A DNA stretch of 27,334 bases from a virus, in the IMG/VR virus record IMGVR_UViG_3300046530_000166, positions 1-27,334 of that record. One strand, 5' to 3'. Positions within the stretch are counted from its first letter, which is position 1; the number at the start of each line of letters is the position of its first letter. The translations under genes were made by a program, and so were the position numbers. Shown in pieces: positions 1 through 8,642 of the stretch. Under the pieces are notes generated by a model. The model had not been told where the DNA came from. It made no database searches and saw only the letters and a program-made list of their open reading frames with translations.

Positions 1-276
<276 letters not shown>

Positions 277-319
277 GTGCATCTCCCGTGCAGGCGGCCC
301 GCAGGCCGCCAGTTAACGA

Positions 320-1531
320 TCAGGCTGCTGCCGGAGCAGTAAAGGTGCCGTAAATGAATGCTTCAGGGCGTTTAACAGCCAGCGCCAGACGCTCTTCGCA
401 GCGAATCGAGATCATATTTTTCTCGAAGTCGTCGGTGTTCTCTGTGGAGATAACCACGTTGGCATCTTCACGGTCGAACAGCTGAGCGGCTGCGTTGAAA
501 GCGCCGGTCAGGAACTTACCCTGGAAGGCGGCGGTTTCGGTGGCAACAACAGGCAGGCCCCAGAGGGTCGGGCCGGTCAGCGCCGAAGGGTTAGCCAGGA
601 TGTAGCGGCCCAGGGTGTCTTTGGTCAGCTCAATCTTTGCCCAGTCGATAAAGTGCAGAACATGACCGGACGCCGGGAAACGAGCCAGCTGAGCCTGAAG
701 CATTGCCAGACGCAGATCGTCAATGCCGTTCTGTTGCTCAACACTGAACGCCGCAGCGAAAGCTGATGCCTGAGGCACGATACCTTTCAGATGCGCACCG
801 GTACCGTCTCCGAACAGGATTTCTTGCTCTTCGACATACTTCAGGCCGTAGCGCATTTCGGCGTCAACGGTCGACTGCAACTGAGCGAAGTCATCAAGAA
901 TCTGTTTTGATGCTTTGAACATGTGCGCAATGGTTGTAACTGGCGTGATCTGTGTTGCAAACTCAATATCGCTGTACGGTTTTGCCGTCCCTTCAGATAC
1001 GACTTTCGCCGCATTGGTAAAACCGGTCTGCTGTACCCAGAAGATTGCAGGCGCACTGGTGCGGCCCGGCGCGATCAGGTCACGAATGAACAGGCGCTGT
1101 TTTGGCAGTGCGTCAATGCCCGGCAGGCGCTGTGGCTCTACCACGCCATCCGCTACGCCAGTGGAAAGCAGAGCGGCATTAACCGGCACGCTGACACGCT
1201 TGCCTCCCTCAACACTGGCGGCAAAAGCTTTCAGGGCCTCAGAGCTGATAACGGTATGGCCAACAGACTCGATAACCTTTTTAGCGTTACTGAGGGGCAT
1301 CTGAGCAACGTGCTGCTCCAGTTCACCCAACGAGGCTTTCAACGTTTTGTTTGCTTCATTCAGTGCGTTGAACTCAGTCGCGATCTTATCTACCGCGTCC
1401 TTGGTCTGCGCTGAAAGCTGACCGGAGTTTTTTGCCTCTTTCAGCGCGTCCTCAGCTTTCTGACTGAAGGTGCCGGACACCTCTTCCAGCTTCGCGGATA
1501 CTTTTTTCAGTAACTCATTTACATCTGACAT
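320..1531 (-). CDS. Major capsid protein, HK97 fold
   Basis: A 403-residue protein matching HK97 gp5-type phage capsids in length, layout and position. The first ~100 residues are charged and heptad-rich (MSDVNELLKKVSAKLEEV...), the usual delta or scaffold domain that the neighbouring protease removes. The rest is the mixed alpha/beta capsid body, including GLKYVEEQEILFGDGTG and, near the end, the NMISIRCEERLAL segment typical of the family. The start at 1531 has AAGGA just upstream, and only nine bases separate it from the protease stop. It forms the icosahedral shell. The family call is firm; the exact processing site cannot be read here. Confidence 0.95.
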   Translation of the reverse strand: MSDVNELLKKVSAKLEEVSGTFSQKAEDALKEAKNSGQLSAQTKDAVDKIATEFNALNEANKTLKASLGELEQHVAQMPLSNAKKVIESVGHTVISSEALKAFAASVEGGKRVSVPVNAALLSTGVADGVVEPQRLPGIDALPKQRLFIRDLIAPGRTSAPAIFWVQQTGFTNAAKVVSEGTAKPYSDIEFATQITPVTTIAHMFKASKQILDDFAQLQSTVDAEMRYGLKYVEEQEILFGDGTGAHLKGIVPQASAFAAAFSVEQQNGIDDLRLAMLQAQLARFPASGHVLHFIDWAKIELTKDTLGRYILANPSALTGPTLWGLPVVATETAAFQGKFLTGAFNAAAQLFDREDANVVISTENTDDFEKNMISIRCEERLALAVKRPEAFIYGTFTAPAAA

Positions 1532-1540
1532 GGTGATTCC

Positions 1541-2389
1541 TTATTTGCCGAACGCGGCCAGCGCGTTTTGAAGTTGTGCAATATTTTCAGGGTTTATTTC
1601 GTCGGTAGCGCCCGGCATACCTTCTGGGGTGGCAGCAGCGCCTGGCTTGCTGCCGGTTAAAGCTTTGAGAAGTTTTCGACGTTCAGAGCGCGGCGTGTCG
1701 GTTTTTGCCAGTAGCGCGTCAAGCTTGCGAAGGGCCGTTGCCGGGCTGTCATCGTCATCAGAGATTTCATCAGCTGACAGCAGGCGATCGGCAAATCCTT
1801 TTTCAACAGCATCGCTGCCGCCGATATAGGTTTCTGCATTCATCATTGCGTCGATGGTCACCGCATCCAGTCCGGTGCGCGCGCCGTAGATATCGTTCAT
1901 GGCTTTGTCGAAAGGCTCCATATCCGTCGCAATTTGTGCCAGATCGTGACGGTTTCCCATCGCGTAAACCCAGCAGTTATGGATCATTAGGAAAGCGCCG
2001 CGACCGATCTGCACTTCATCACCGGCCATTGCGATGACTGAAGCAGCTGACGCAGCCAGACCGAGCACCTTCACGGTGACTTTCCCTTGGTACTCGCGCA
2101 GCAGGTTATAAATCGCCAGACCTTCAAACATATCGCCGCCAGGCGAATTAATATTTACGGTTACATCAGCGCCACCAATAGAACGCAGTGCGGCGGCGAT
2201 GCGGCTGGCGGTTACGCCTTCGCCGTACCAGTCAGCGCCAATCACGTCGAACACAGAGATACTGTTCGCATCACTCTTTGCGGCTTTAATACCGCCGTTC
2301 CAGCGCTCCATTGCGGAAGACGGCAAATCGCGTTTTTCGCGCGCAAAAGGCCGCCCCTCCGGCGCTGCCGGAAGACTCTTTACTGTCAT
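1541..2389 (-). CDS. Head maturation protease, ClpP-type
   Basis: A 282-residue ClpP-fold phage prohead protease. NINSPGGDMFEG (residues ~79-90) is the conserved oxyanion-side loop. The nucleophile is Ser in GLAASAASVIAMAG (about Ser114), and the catalytic His is in FLMIHNCW (about His137). The following helical region resembles other ClpP-type phage proteases. The C-terminal ~60 residues are polar and probably interact with capsid or scaffold. It cleaves the capsid N-terminal domain during maturation. The gene sits between portal and capsid as in HK97-like phages. Its ribosome-binding site, AGGAGC, overlaps the end of the portal gene, so translation is probably coupled. Confidence 0.93.
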   Translation of the reverse strand: MTVKSLPAAPEGRPFAREKRDLPSSAMERWNGGIKAAKSDANSISVFDVIGADWYGEGVTASRIAAALRSIGGADVTVNINSPGGDMFEGLAIYNLLREYQGKVTVKVLGLAASAASVIAMAGDEVQIGRGAFLMIHNCWVYAMGNRHDLAQIATDMEPFDKAMNDIYGARTGLDAVTIDAMMNAETYIGGSDAVEKGFADRLLSADEISDDDDSPATALRKLDALLAKTDTPRSERRKLLKALTGSKPGAAATPEGMPGATDEINPENIAQLQNALAAFGK

Positions 2390-2400
2390 TGGGGTTGCTC

Positions 2401-3705
2401 CTAAGCCGCCTGCTTCAGCGGGGATTGTTCGAAAGGAATATCCGGGAAAACATAGTTGTGGATCTTAAGCAGGTTAGCGGCCTGAGCGGCCTGGCTGTTT
2501 TGCTTCAAATCTTCCAGAGGCGTCAGGTTCAGCTGAACCGTGTAGATATCACCACCTTCAATCGGCGGCAGATTTTCCAGACGGCGTACATCGTTGCGCG
2601 ACATCCAGCCATTCTGCAATGCAGTGGTGTAGTAAGCAGAGCGCCCGGCACTGTCAGCGCGCAGAAGGCCTTCGACAGAGAATTCAGCAAACAGGTCTTC
2701 ATCACCATTTAACAGACAGCGGGCAATCTCCTGCTCAATGTTAACCAGCAGAGGGCGGAGCGTATTGGTCAGAAACAGAAGGTTCATCCCCTCAACGCTT
2801 GAGGCCCAGCTGCTTTGTTTATCAATGTGACCCACCATAAAAGGCGGCACACGAAACCAGCGGCATATTTCCTCAATACTGAATGAACGGGACTGAAGCA
2901 TCTGCGCCGCTTCAGGATTCATCGTGATGTTCTGATAGGTTAAATCCGCCTCCAGCACCATAGACTTACCGGCGTTCTTTGAACCAGCGAAAGCTGTGAG
3001 GTTTTTACGCAGGCGCTCACGCTGCTCTTTGGTCAGTACATTTTTGGAAGCGAAGTAACCCGAACTCTGCAAGCCGTTTTCAAATATCTTTGCTGCTGAC
3101 TCTTCGACTGCCATTGCTGCGCCGAACACATCGCGACCAACGCTCATCGGCATCATTCCGCACACGCCATCAAGGCCAAAGCCGCGAATGTGCATCATGT
3201 TCCTAACCGGGATAACACGCTTCACGCCCTTCTCGGTAAAGGTATATTCCAGTTCGCCACTGTCCAGGCGCTTAACCACCATGCACTGCGGAAGAAGCGG
3301 AACCAGCGAAACCAGCTTATTGCCGATCATCTTCTTTTCGACGAAAGCATTACCACGCAGACACACACTGGCCACGACCATCAGCATGAATCGCGAAGGC
3401 GTCATTTCAGTGTTTGGACGGCGGCAGAGAAGCTGATACGCCGGATGATTTTGTGCCAGCTTGCGGGAGCCGTCTGGTTCCCGCTGATAGACTTTCATCG
3501 GCAGCGTGGATACGGATTCGCTCAGCAGCCGCACGCAGGCCCAGACAGCGGAAAGTGCGATTGCTTTATCAGCGGTAACCACCTTGCCGCTGCTGCTGGT
3601 ACCGAACCACTCCTGAAAAAAATCGCCGTTAGTCAAGCTTATCGGAACGCCCAGCCAGTTAAGCAATGTGCTTTTTACCCGGCCAGGCTGTTTTTTTTCC
3701 TTCAT
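2401..3705 (-). CDS. Portal protein, HK97 gp3 family
   Basis: A 434-residue phage portal protein, the dodecameric ring at the unique head vertex through which DNA is packaged. Recognisable features are the N-terminal WACVRLLSESVSTLPMKVY segment (~50-75), the central SSGYFASKNVLTKEQRERL region, and EEICRWFRVPPFMVGH (~275-292), a hallmark of this family. The start ATG shares one base with the terminase stop (TGATG), so the two are translationally coupled. Order and strand match the rest of the head operon. The C-terminal ~50 residues are polar and variable, as usual. Confidence 0.94.
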   Translation of the reverse strand: MKEKKQPGRVKSTLLNWLGVPISLTNGDFFQEWFGTSSSGKVVTADKAIALSAVWACVRLLSESVSTLPMKVYQREPDGSRKLAQNHPAYQLLCRRPNTEMTPSRFMLMVVASVCLRGNAFVEKKMIGNKLVSLVPLLPQCMVVKRLDSGELEYTFTEKGVKRVIPVRNMMHIRGFGLDGVCGMMPMSVGRDVFGAAMAVEESAAKIFENGLQSSGYFASKNVLTKEQRERLRKNLTAFAGSKNAGKSMVLEADLTYQNITMNPEAAQMLQSRSFSIEEICRWFRVPPFMVGHIDKQSSWASSVEGMNLLFLTNTLRPLLVNIEQEIARCLLNGDEDLFAEFSVEGLLRADSAGRSAYYTTALQNGWMSRNDVRRLENLPPIEGGDIYTVQLNLTPLEDLKQNSQAAQAANLLKIHNYVFPDIPFEQSPLKQAA

Positions 3706-5450
3706 CAGATACCTACCATGATCGGGTCATCAAAAAAGTCATCAGGATCGCCAGTTTCCACCAGCACGGCATCTTCCGCCGCGCCGATAGCCATAGCAGA
3801 AGCCACCACGCCATCAATGCGGCCGGTGCTTTTCTTTTTGGCAAATATGCGGTTGTCCTTCTGGTCAGCGTCAAGCACTGCAAAGGCAGCATTCCAGCGC
3901 AGGCAGGGATTAGGACGTATGACAAGCACACGGTTGTTTAGGTGCTCTTCAAAAAGCTCAATTGACCGAGGCATCCAAAGCCCGGACTCCTGCGCCTTAT
4001 AAAAGCCCTGACCATGCGGAACAAGGTCAACGCTTACTGACTCACTTTCGAGTTCGGGCTCCAGATACTTGATGCGGTACTGGTCAAACGCGATGCACTT
4101 AATATCGTATCTGGCCGCCAGCTCACCGATGCGCACCGCCACGAAACCGTAGTTGACCGCTTTACCCGGCGGCGCATGAATAAATCCGTTACGCAGCCAG
4201 GCATCATAGGGAACGTGGTCAGTTTTAGCGCGCTCAAGCAGCGAGTCTTTTGGCGTCCAGAATTCAACCAGAAGCTTTTTGGATTTCGGAAAGTAAAGCG
4301 CCAGTGCGGTCAGGTCACGCGAGCCGGACAGGTCCAGCCCGCCATAGCACTCTTCGCCCGCCAAATCTTCGGGATCAAAGTCCTGTTCGCAGTTCATCCA
4401 GGTGTCGCTGTCAATCCATGGATCGGATGCCTCAACCCACTGGCAAAAATTCAGACGCCGCACAATACTTTCTTTCGAAGGCATGCCGCGCGCCTGCGTC
4501 ACCTGCTCCCGCAGATACTTATCAGTAAACGTCTGACCCAGAGATGGGTTAGCTTTGCCCCAGCAGGTTTCATCCTTAAACGGGTCGTCGCCCTCATCCA
4601 GCGAGCAGATGAAGCTGAAAAAGCTGTCATCCACCAGATCACCGGCGGAAACCTTGCGCCCGTATTCGTGATATTCAAAACAGACGCTGGTTTTATCGTG
4701 GCCGCTGTTGGTTATCAGGAACATCAGTGCCTGACGACGGCCCTTAGTTCCGGCGCGCATCATCTCAACAACGGCATTTGTTTTATGCTCATGCACTTCG
4801 TCAATCAGTGCGCCATGCGGTCGCGGGCCTGACTGACCATCATCGGAGCTGATCGGCTTAAAGAAGGAGCCTGTCTGCAGAAACGCCAGGTTCCACACGT
4901 TCAGGCCGGTGCCGGACTTGGTGATGCGCTGTGCGAGCGCGGGCGACTGATCTACCATCGTCACCGCATCACGAAACAGGATCATCGCCTGGTCTTTTTT
5001 AGTGGCCGCTGCGTAAACCTCGGCGCGCGGCTCTTTATCCGCCATGAGCAGATAAAGACCAACACCGCCAGCCAGTGGTGACTTCCCTGAACCTTTGCCG
5101 GACTCGATGTAACTCATGCGAAAGCGGCGCGTTCCGTCATCCGCCTTCCAGCCGAACAGCGAGCCAACGATGAAACATTGCCACGGGAGCAAGATGAAGG
5201 GCTTTCCCTCATGCTCACCGCCGTTTAGCTTCAGAACTTTTGCGAAGAATTCAACGACGCGTGTAACTGCTTCAACGTCCCAGAACAGGCCACGTTCCGG
5301 CCCCTTTTCCAAATCCCGGAGGTGGCGGGCGCATGCGGCGCGGATGTCTGGTCCGGCAATAACCGCCCCGCTGGTAACGTCCATCGCATACTGCGTTGCA
5401 GGGTCAACCGAAGAACTGGTTGAGCGGGTCTTCTTCTTTTTCTCCACCAT
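3705..5450 (-). CDS. Terminase large subunit
   Basis: A 581-residue packaging motor. The ATPase domain has Walker A SGKGSGKS (residues 117-124) and Walker B with catalytic Glu in ALIDEVHEH (~214-222), followed by a coupling-type LITNSG motif. The nuclease domain begins near GGLDLSGSRDLTALAL (~370) and continues to FDQYRIKYL and the C-terminal DGVVASAMAIGAAED, giving the acidic residues of an RNase H-like nuclease. It cuts concatemeric phage DNA and pumps it into the prohead. The ATG at 5450 has AGGTGA upstream and overlaps the small subunit by 47 bases; an internal Met at residue 23 is the only alternative start near the small-subunit stop. Confidence 0.95.
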   Translation of the reverse strand: MVEKKKKTRSTSSSVDPATQYAMDVTSGAVIAGPDIRAACARHLRDLEKGPERGLFWDVEAVTRVVEFFAKVLKLNGGEHEGKPFILLPWQCFIVGSLFGWKADDGTRRFRMSYIESGKGSGKSPLAGGVGLYLLMADKEPRAEVYAAATKKDQAMILFRDAVTMVDQSPALAQRITKSGTGLNVWNLAFLQTGSFFKPISSDDGQSGPRPHGALIDEVHEHKTNAVVEMMRAGTKGRRQALMFLITNSGHDKTSVCFEYHEYGRKVSAGDLVDDSFFSFICSLDEGDDPFKDETCWGKANPSLGQTFTDKYLREQVTQARGMPSKESIVRRLNFCQWVEASDPWIDSDTWMNCEQDFDPEDLAGEECYGGLDLSGSRDLTALALYFPKSKKLLVEFWTPKDSLLERAKTDHVPYDAWLRNGFIHAPPGKAVNYGFVAVRIGELAARYDIKCIAFDQYRIKYLEPELESESVSVDLVPHGQGFYKAQESGLWMPRSIELFEEHLNNRVLVIRPNPCLRWNAAFAVLDADQKDNRIFAKKKSTGRIDGVVASAMAIGAAEDAVLVETGDPDDFFDDPIMVGI

Positions 5451-5877
5451 TCACATTCACCTTTGACCGGGCAGCCGGTGTAAGGCCGAACTCCACCAGG
5501 TAACTTTTGAAACGGCGATCGGTATCAGCCAGCATGGCTACAGCCGGATTCGCTTTAATTAAAAAATCACCCATCTGGGTTTTAGTCGTATAGGTGCGCC
5601 CCTCGATATCCACTATCTGGCGCAGCTGTAAAATTTCCGCATATAAATCGCAGAGACGTTCAAGCGCCAGGGTATCCGCTACCGTAAGCACTCCCATGCC
5701 GTCAAGAAGCACGGTGAGTTTGCCCCAGGCCGTTTTACCCCAGTCAGTAAGATGCGATGGTGGGCTTGGAATTTCGCGGGCGGGCTTGGGCTCGTTCTGA
5801 TTAAGCGCACGCTTACCCGGATTGCCGGTTACAACTTTCAGATGGGTTGGTTTTGGTCGTCTTCCGGCCATATCCAA
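5404..5877 (-). CDS. Terminase small subunit, P27 family
   Basis: A 157-residue protein matching P27-type small terminases: N-terminal GRRPKPTHLKVVTGNPGKRALNQNEPKP, then a helical middle (LTDWGKTAWGKLTVLLDGMGVLTVADTLALERLCDLYAEILQ in part) and a C-terminal RSKVNVNGGEKEEDPLNQFFG. It recognises the packaging site on viral DNA and recruits the large subunit. It lies directly upstream of the large subunit with a 47-base overlap. The 157-base non-coding stretch before it is the expected place for cos. Confidence 0.92.
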   Translation of the reverse strand: MDMAGRRPKPTHLKVVTGNPGKRALNQNEPKPAREIPSPPSHLTDWGKTAWGKLTVLLDGMGVLTVADTLALERLCDLYAEILQLRQIVDIEGRTYTTKTQMGDFLIKANPAVAMLADTDRRFKSYLVEFGLTPAARSKVNVNGGEKEEDPLNQFFG

Positions 5878-6034
5878 CCTCCAGAAAAAATCTTTTCATT
5901 TCGCGGTTGTGCGTAAAAAGGGGGGCGGGCGGTCAGGAGGTCGCCCTCCCCTGAAGTCTGCGCCCACCCTCCCAGATGGAGATGATAATCAATATCATTT
6001 GGTGACACCCCCTCAAACTAGATGCAAATGATAT
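5878..6034. other. Candidate cos / packaging region
   Basis: Non-coding gap between the small terminase and the HNH gene, where HNH-associated cos phages carry their packaging site. It contains a G-run followed by a near-complementary C-run (GGGGGGCGGGCG ... CGCCCTCCCC, about 5919-5950) and an 11-bp perfect inverted repeat, AATATCATTTG at 5991-6001 and CAAATGATATT at 6025-6035, the second arm touching the HNH stop codon. Either could serve terminase binding or nicking. The left arm also looks weakly like a Fur box, but I see no promoter or target gene for that. Assignment as cos rests on position only. Confidence 0.4.
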
Positions 6035-6379
6035 TCATTCGCGCTTAAGCCAATGGGATGACGGGTCCAGGGGTAGGCCATCCTCATCGCAGCCGATGAC
6101 GTGACCACGCTTCTCTTCGCGCTGCTTGGTCGAGTCGTGGTGCTGTTTACAGAGGGGTTGCCAGTTGAACTTGTCCCAGAAAAGTTTCTGAGACTTCGCG
6201 ATCTCATCCTGCTTGCCGCCGTTGATTGCTTCTTTCAGTCTGTGCGGCTTGATGTGGTCAACTACCGCAGCCGCCACAGCTCTGCCCTGCCGGTGGCACA
6301 TGACACATAAAGGATGTGACTTCAGAAAAGATAGTCTGGCTTTTTCCCAGCGACTGTTATAGATGCGTTGCTCGGACAT
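6035..6379 (-). CDS. HNH endonuclease, packaging-associated
   Basis: A 114-residue HNH nuclease. Motifs in order: CVMCHRQG (first zinc cysteine pair, ~25-32), VVDHIKPH (catalytic His-containing strand, ~40-47), and NWQPLCKQHHDSTKQ (Asn/His strand with second zinc pair, ~72-86). In phages of this type an HNH protein encoded next to terminase is needed for specific cos cleavage. Position, size and strand all fit. The start at 6379 has AGGAAA upstream. Confidence 0.92.
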   Translation of the reverse strand: MSEQRIYNSRWEKARLSFLKSHPLCVMCHRQGRAVAAAVVDHIKPHRLKEAINGGKQDEIAKSQKLFWDKFNWQPLCKQHHDSTKQREEKRGHVIGCDEDGLPLDPSSHWLKRE

Positions 6380-6599
6380 CAGGGTTTCCTGCTAGCTGGA
6401 AGAATATAATCCTCGGAATTGGTGAGACCACCAGCCGATGATTCATTGTGTTTATGCTAAACATTGAACTCAGGGAATGCAGTATTTAGCACAAAATAAA
6501 AGCCGCCCGTAGGCGGCTTGAACCAATCTGATTTGTAGGATCAATAATATCGATTATCAATAATTTGCATGGAATTATATAACCCAACAAAGATTTCCA
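6380..6599. other. Non-coding gap before the HNH gene
   Basis: No convincing gene on either strand. It holds the terminator at 6491-6519 and, on the minus strand, an AT-rich stretch (GATTATATTC, about 6404-6413) that could include a -10 element for the HNH/terminase operon, though I see no clear -35. Confidence 0.4.
6491..6519 (-). terminator. Rho-independent terminator
   Basis: On the minus strand an 8-bp perfect stem, AAGCCGCC paired with GGCGGCTT with a four-base loop (6500-6519), is followed by TTTATTTTGT. It ends transcription of the accessory gene at 6600-7019. Confidence 0.85.
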
Positions 6600-7019
6600 T
6601 TATGTAGGATTGGATACTCCCACCATGTGCCCATCTATCTCTTCAAGTTTTATTCTTAAAAACCCACCATTGAAAGATGTGAAACTGCCATTACCAACTA
6701 GCATACGGACATCGCTAAGATGCAAAAAGTTAATTTCTTGATCTTTTTCAGTCTCATAGTCAGTGGGTGATGCATCGAACTTTTTCCAGAAAAATTCTGA
6801 AATAGCCACTGCGTTTGATTCTCTTGGCCCGAAAGAGCTGCCCACGCCGGAGTAATAACTCTTTGCAGAAATAAGATTCCCTGTGAGTACTGCACCTTTA
6901 CTTAGTAAGGTAACCCCTAGTGAAAAGTTAGCAAAGCTAGCTATTTCAGCAAAAAAAACAAGGTCATTATCAACAATTTTTCGCGCAAGAAGCTCTTCTG
7001 GCATAGTCATTTGGGTCAC
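6600..7019 (-). CDS. Accessory prophage protein, possibly GvpU-like
   Basis: A 139-residue soluble protein beginning MTQMTMPEELLARK. The central segment FSLGVTLLSKGAVLTGNLISAKSYYSGV has the beta-strand pattern (short strand, turn, G-x-L-I-S-x-K-x-Y) that I associate with proteins annotated as gas-vesicle accessory GvpU. No gas-vesicle genes are near, so that label says nothing secure about role. The gene ends in a terminator and lies between the lysis genes and the HNH gene, so it looks like an independently expressed lysogeny accessory gene. The ATG at 7004 (MPEELLARK) is an alternative start. Function unknown. Confidence 0.6.
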   Translation of the reverse strand: MTQMTMPEELLARKIVDNDLVFFAEIASFANFSLGVTLLSKGAVLTGNLISAKSYYSGVGSSFGPRESNAVAISEFFWKKFDASPTDYETEKDQEINFLHLSDVRMLVGNGSFTSFNGGFLRIKLEEIDGHMVGVSNPT

Positions 7020-7138
7020 GTCTATCTCTCCACTTGAGTTAAGCTCGACCCTAAGATATAGCTAGGATTAATCCTAGTGAAGCAAAATTTATGATTCATC
7101 ATCAGACGCACTCATAAATGCGATTCGTGCCGCAAAAA

Positions 7139-7156
7139 AACCGCCCGAAGGCGGTT
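7139..7156 (-). terminator. Rho-independent terminator
   Basis: On the minus strand the stem AACCGCC / GGCGGTT with a stable TTCG loop is followed by a run of T. It begins four bases after the stop of the DUF551-like gene at 7160. Confidence 0.88.
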
Positions 7157-7159
7157 GGT

Positions 7160-7351
7160 TTACTTTTGCGGCATCGGTTGCCATCTAAGCACTTCAAAGT
7201 GATCTCGGTCGGTAATCCCCACAAATCCAAATTTGCAATGTGATACTTTACCGAACCCATCGTATTGAGCTATGGCGATACCTTTATCGGTGTCTACGAT
7301 AATCATCTCATTACGTGGCGGCTCTTCATCTTTAATGTCAATCCAGTTCAT
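7160..7351 (-). CDS. DUF551-like small phage protein
   Basis: A 63-residue protein starting MNWIDIKDEEPPRN, the W-I-x-x-x-x-x-P-P opening typical of phage DUF551 proteins, and ending FEVLRWQPMPQK, matching the usual W-x-P-x-P close. I chose the ATG at 7351 because AGAGG lies eight bases upstream; a longer frame from 7390 adds 13 residues without a better ribosome site. The family is common in enteric prophages and its function is unknown. A terminator follows directly. Confidence 0.72.
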   Translation of the reverse strand: MNWIDIKDEEPPRNEMIIVDTDKGIAIAQYDGFGKVSHCKFGFVGITDRDHFEVLRWQPMPQK

Positions 7352-7513
7352 TTTGTATACCTCTTTGAAGTAAAGATAAGACAATATCAACAGCGATACA
7401 AATAATCTAATCTGTATCAGAGGAATGAAAATGAGTTTCTATTATTAATTATGCATAAAAAGTAAGGCTCGCAGATGTGCCATGTGATGCCTTAAAAAAT
7501 CTTCCGGAGTAGG

Positions 7514-8041
7514 TCACTCAACTGGATCAATCATCAGGCCTTCAATCCGGTTAAGAAAATCTTTCTCTGGTTTTATTAGAAACGTTTTACCTGTAGATAA
7601 GGAGATGTAGCAGCGAAGCTTTCTTACCGAACCCTTAACCTCTTTAAGGTCCCTTGCAAAATTTATGATTCGCTTATCATCCTCATTTTTTATCCAAAAA
7701 AATGCCTGTTCACCATACTCTATCCGTTTAGGGACATCGTGGGAGTTTACATCTCCAAAATTTTGGTAAAACTGCTTTGATCCACCTGTTTTCCAGCCTA
7801 TAGAAACAATTGTTATGGGAACTGTTGATTTGTTAACTATTTTTATAGCAATACCTTCTTCCTTGATTGGCATCCCTTGCGAATTTTGCCCAAAAATAGT
7901 TCTCTCACCAATCTCCCATCCTATGTGGGGTTTGGGTTTTCTATTTGCGATGTGGAGCGACATCAAAACAGCTAAAAAAGTGGCTATTCCTGAAACCCAA
8001 GACCCAATCATTGACCAAAAAGCTATATCGTCTGCTTTCAT
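7514..8041 (-). CDS. Membrane-anchored accessory protein, unknown
   Basis: A 175-residue protein with one N-terminal membrane helix (about residues 8-31, FWSMIGSWVSGIATFLAVLM) followed by a basic stop-transfer patch (NRKPKPH) and a beta-rich domain containing AIKIVNKSTVPITIVSIGWK. That arrangement predicts a helix-anchored domain facing the cytoplasm. I do not recognise the family. CAGGGA lies six bases before the ATG. It is a single gene after the lysis cassette, a usual place for accessory genes. A T-rich stretch after the stop might terminate it but lacks a strong stem. Confidence 0.65.
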   Translation of the reverse strand: MKADDIAFWSMIGSWVSGIATFLAVLMSLHIANRKPKPHIGWEIGERTIFGQNSQGMPIKEEGIAIKIVNKSTVPITIVSIGWKTGGSKQFYQNFGDVNSHDVPKRIEYGEQAFFWIKNEDDKRIINFARDLKEVKGSVRKLRCYISLSTGKTFLIKPEKDFLNRIEGLMIDPVE

Positions 8042-8153
8042 AAATATCCCTGTCCTCCGTTGAAGAAAGACAGATTAATTCTTTATAGCTACCACCAGCA
8101 ATGAAAAAAGGCAAACAGGTACACGAAAAAATCAAAAGTAATGATATACATGG

Positions 8154-8642
8154 CTACCTTAAGCACTGCTCAGTAATGTACTCCTGCAATCCAGCTATTT
8201 GCTTTCCGGCAACTTCGATCCGCTCTCTGAGGGTGAAATAATCCCGTTGAGCGGCGTCAGCAAGTCCGGGGCTGGTTGCATCATCCATGCTGGCGGTGCC
8301 GGAGGTGGATTGGTCCGGGCAGGTGGCGTTGAGCTGCAACCTACGCTTGCCAGCAGTAACATCATGCTGAAGCTGATCAATAGTGGCTTTAGCATCAGCT
8401 AACTCCTGTGTGTATTTGGCATCCAGCGCCGCCACACTCTTCTGGCGTCTATGCATGTCATCAATGGTTTTCTGTCGGCTGTCAGCAAGGTTTTGAGCCG
8501 TTACAGCCAGGCCCTTTTGCTTATCAGCTGATGCCTTATAGCTGTTTGCTGACATCGCAAAGCCCATGCACAGGAACATCAAGCCAGCCACCAGAACAGC
8601 ACGCCAGTTATCTACCAGCCAATCCCCGGCGAACGCCATCAT
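8154..8642 (-). CDS. Rz-like inner-membrane spanin subunit
   Basis: A 162-residue i-spanin. An N-terminal membrane helix (about residues 13-31, WRAVLVAGLMFLCMGFAMS) is followed by a long charged helical periplasmic domain likely to form coiled coil (KQKGLAVTAQNLADSRQKTIDDMHRRQKS in part). It acts after holin and endolysin, with Rz1, to fuse inner and outer membranes. Its ATG overlaps the endolysin stop (ATGA). A second ATG follows directly and may be the true start. Rz1 is encoded inside it in another frame, which strongly supports the call. Confidence 0.9.
   Translation of the reverse strand: MMAFAGDWLVDNWRAVLVAGLMFLCMGFAMSANSYKASADKQKGLAVTAQNLADSRQKTIDDMHRRQKSVAALDAKYTQELADAKATIDQLQHDVTAGKRRLQLNATCPDQSTSGTASMDDATSPGLADAAQRDYFTLRERIEVAGKQIAGLQEYITEQCLR
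8195..8395 (-). CDS. Rz1-like outer-membrane spanin lipoprotein, nested in Rz
   Basis: A 66-residue lipoprotein in a different frame wholly inside Rz. The signal peptide MLKPLLISFSMMLLLASVGC ends at a lipobox-like Cys20. The mature part is proline-rich and ends APDLLTPLNGIISPSESG, clearly like lambda Rz1 (PPPDWQTPLNGIISPSERG from memory). AGGAG lies seven bases before the ATG. The lipobox has Ser rather than Leu/Val at -3, slightly unusual. It pairs with Rz to span the periplasm. Confidence 0.92.
   Translation of the reverse strand: MLKPLLISFSMMLLLASVGCSSTPPARTNPPPAPPAWMMQPAPDLLTPLNGIISPSESGSKLPESK

Noticed and set aside
923-1414. 163-codon plus-strand frame in the capsid gene
   Set aside because: Antisense to the capsid gene; no ribosome site or domain.
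3190-4002. 270-codon plus-strand frame across the portal/terminase junction
   Set aside because: Antisense to two well-identified genes; composition typical of a shadow frame.
4176-4832. 218-codon plus-strand frame in the large terminase gene
   Set aside because: Antisense to conserved terminase motifs; no supporting features.
5984-6003. Fur-box-like sequence GATAATCAATATCATTT
   Set aside because: Only partial match and no promoter beside it; better explained as one arm of an inverted repeat in the packaging region.
7815-8063. 82-codon plus-strand hydrophobic frame
   Set aside because: Antisense to the membrane-anchored accessory gene; no ribosome site.
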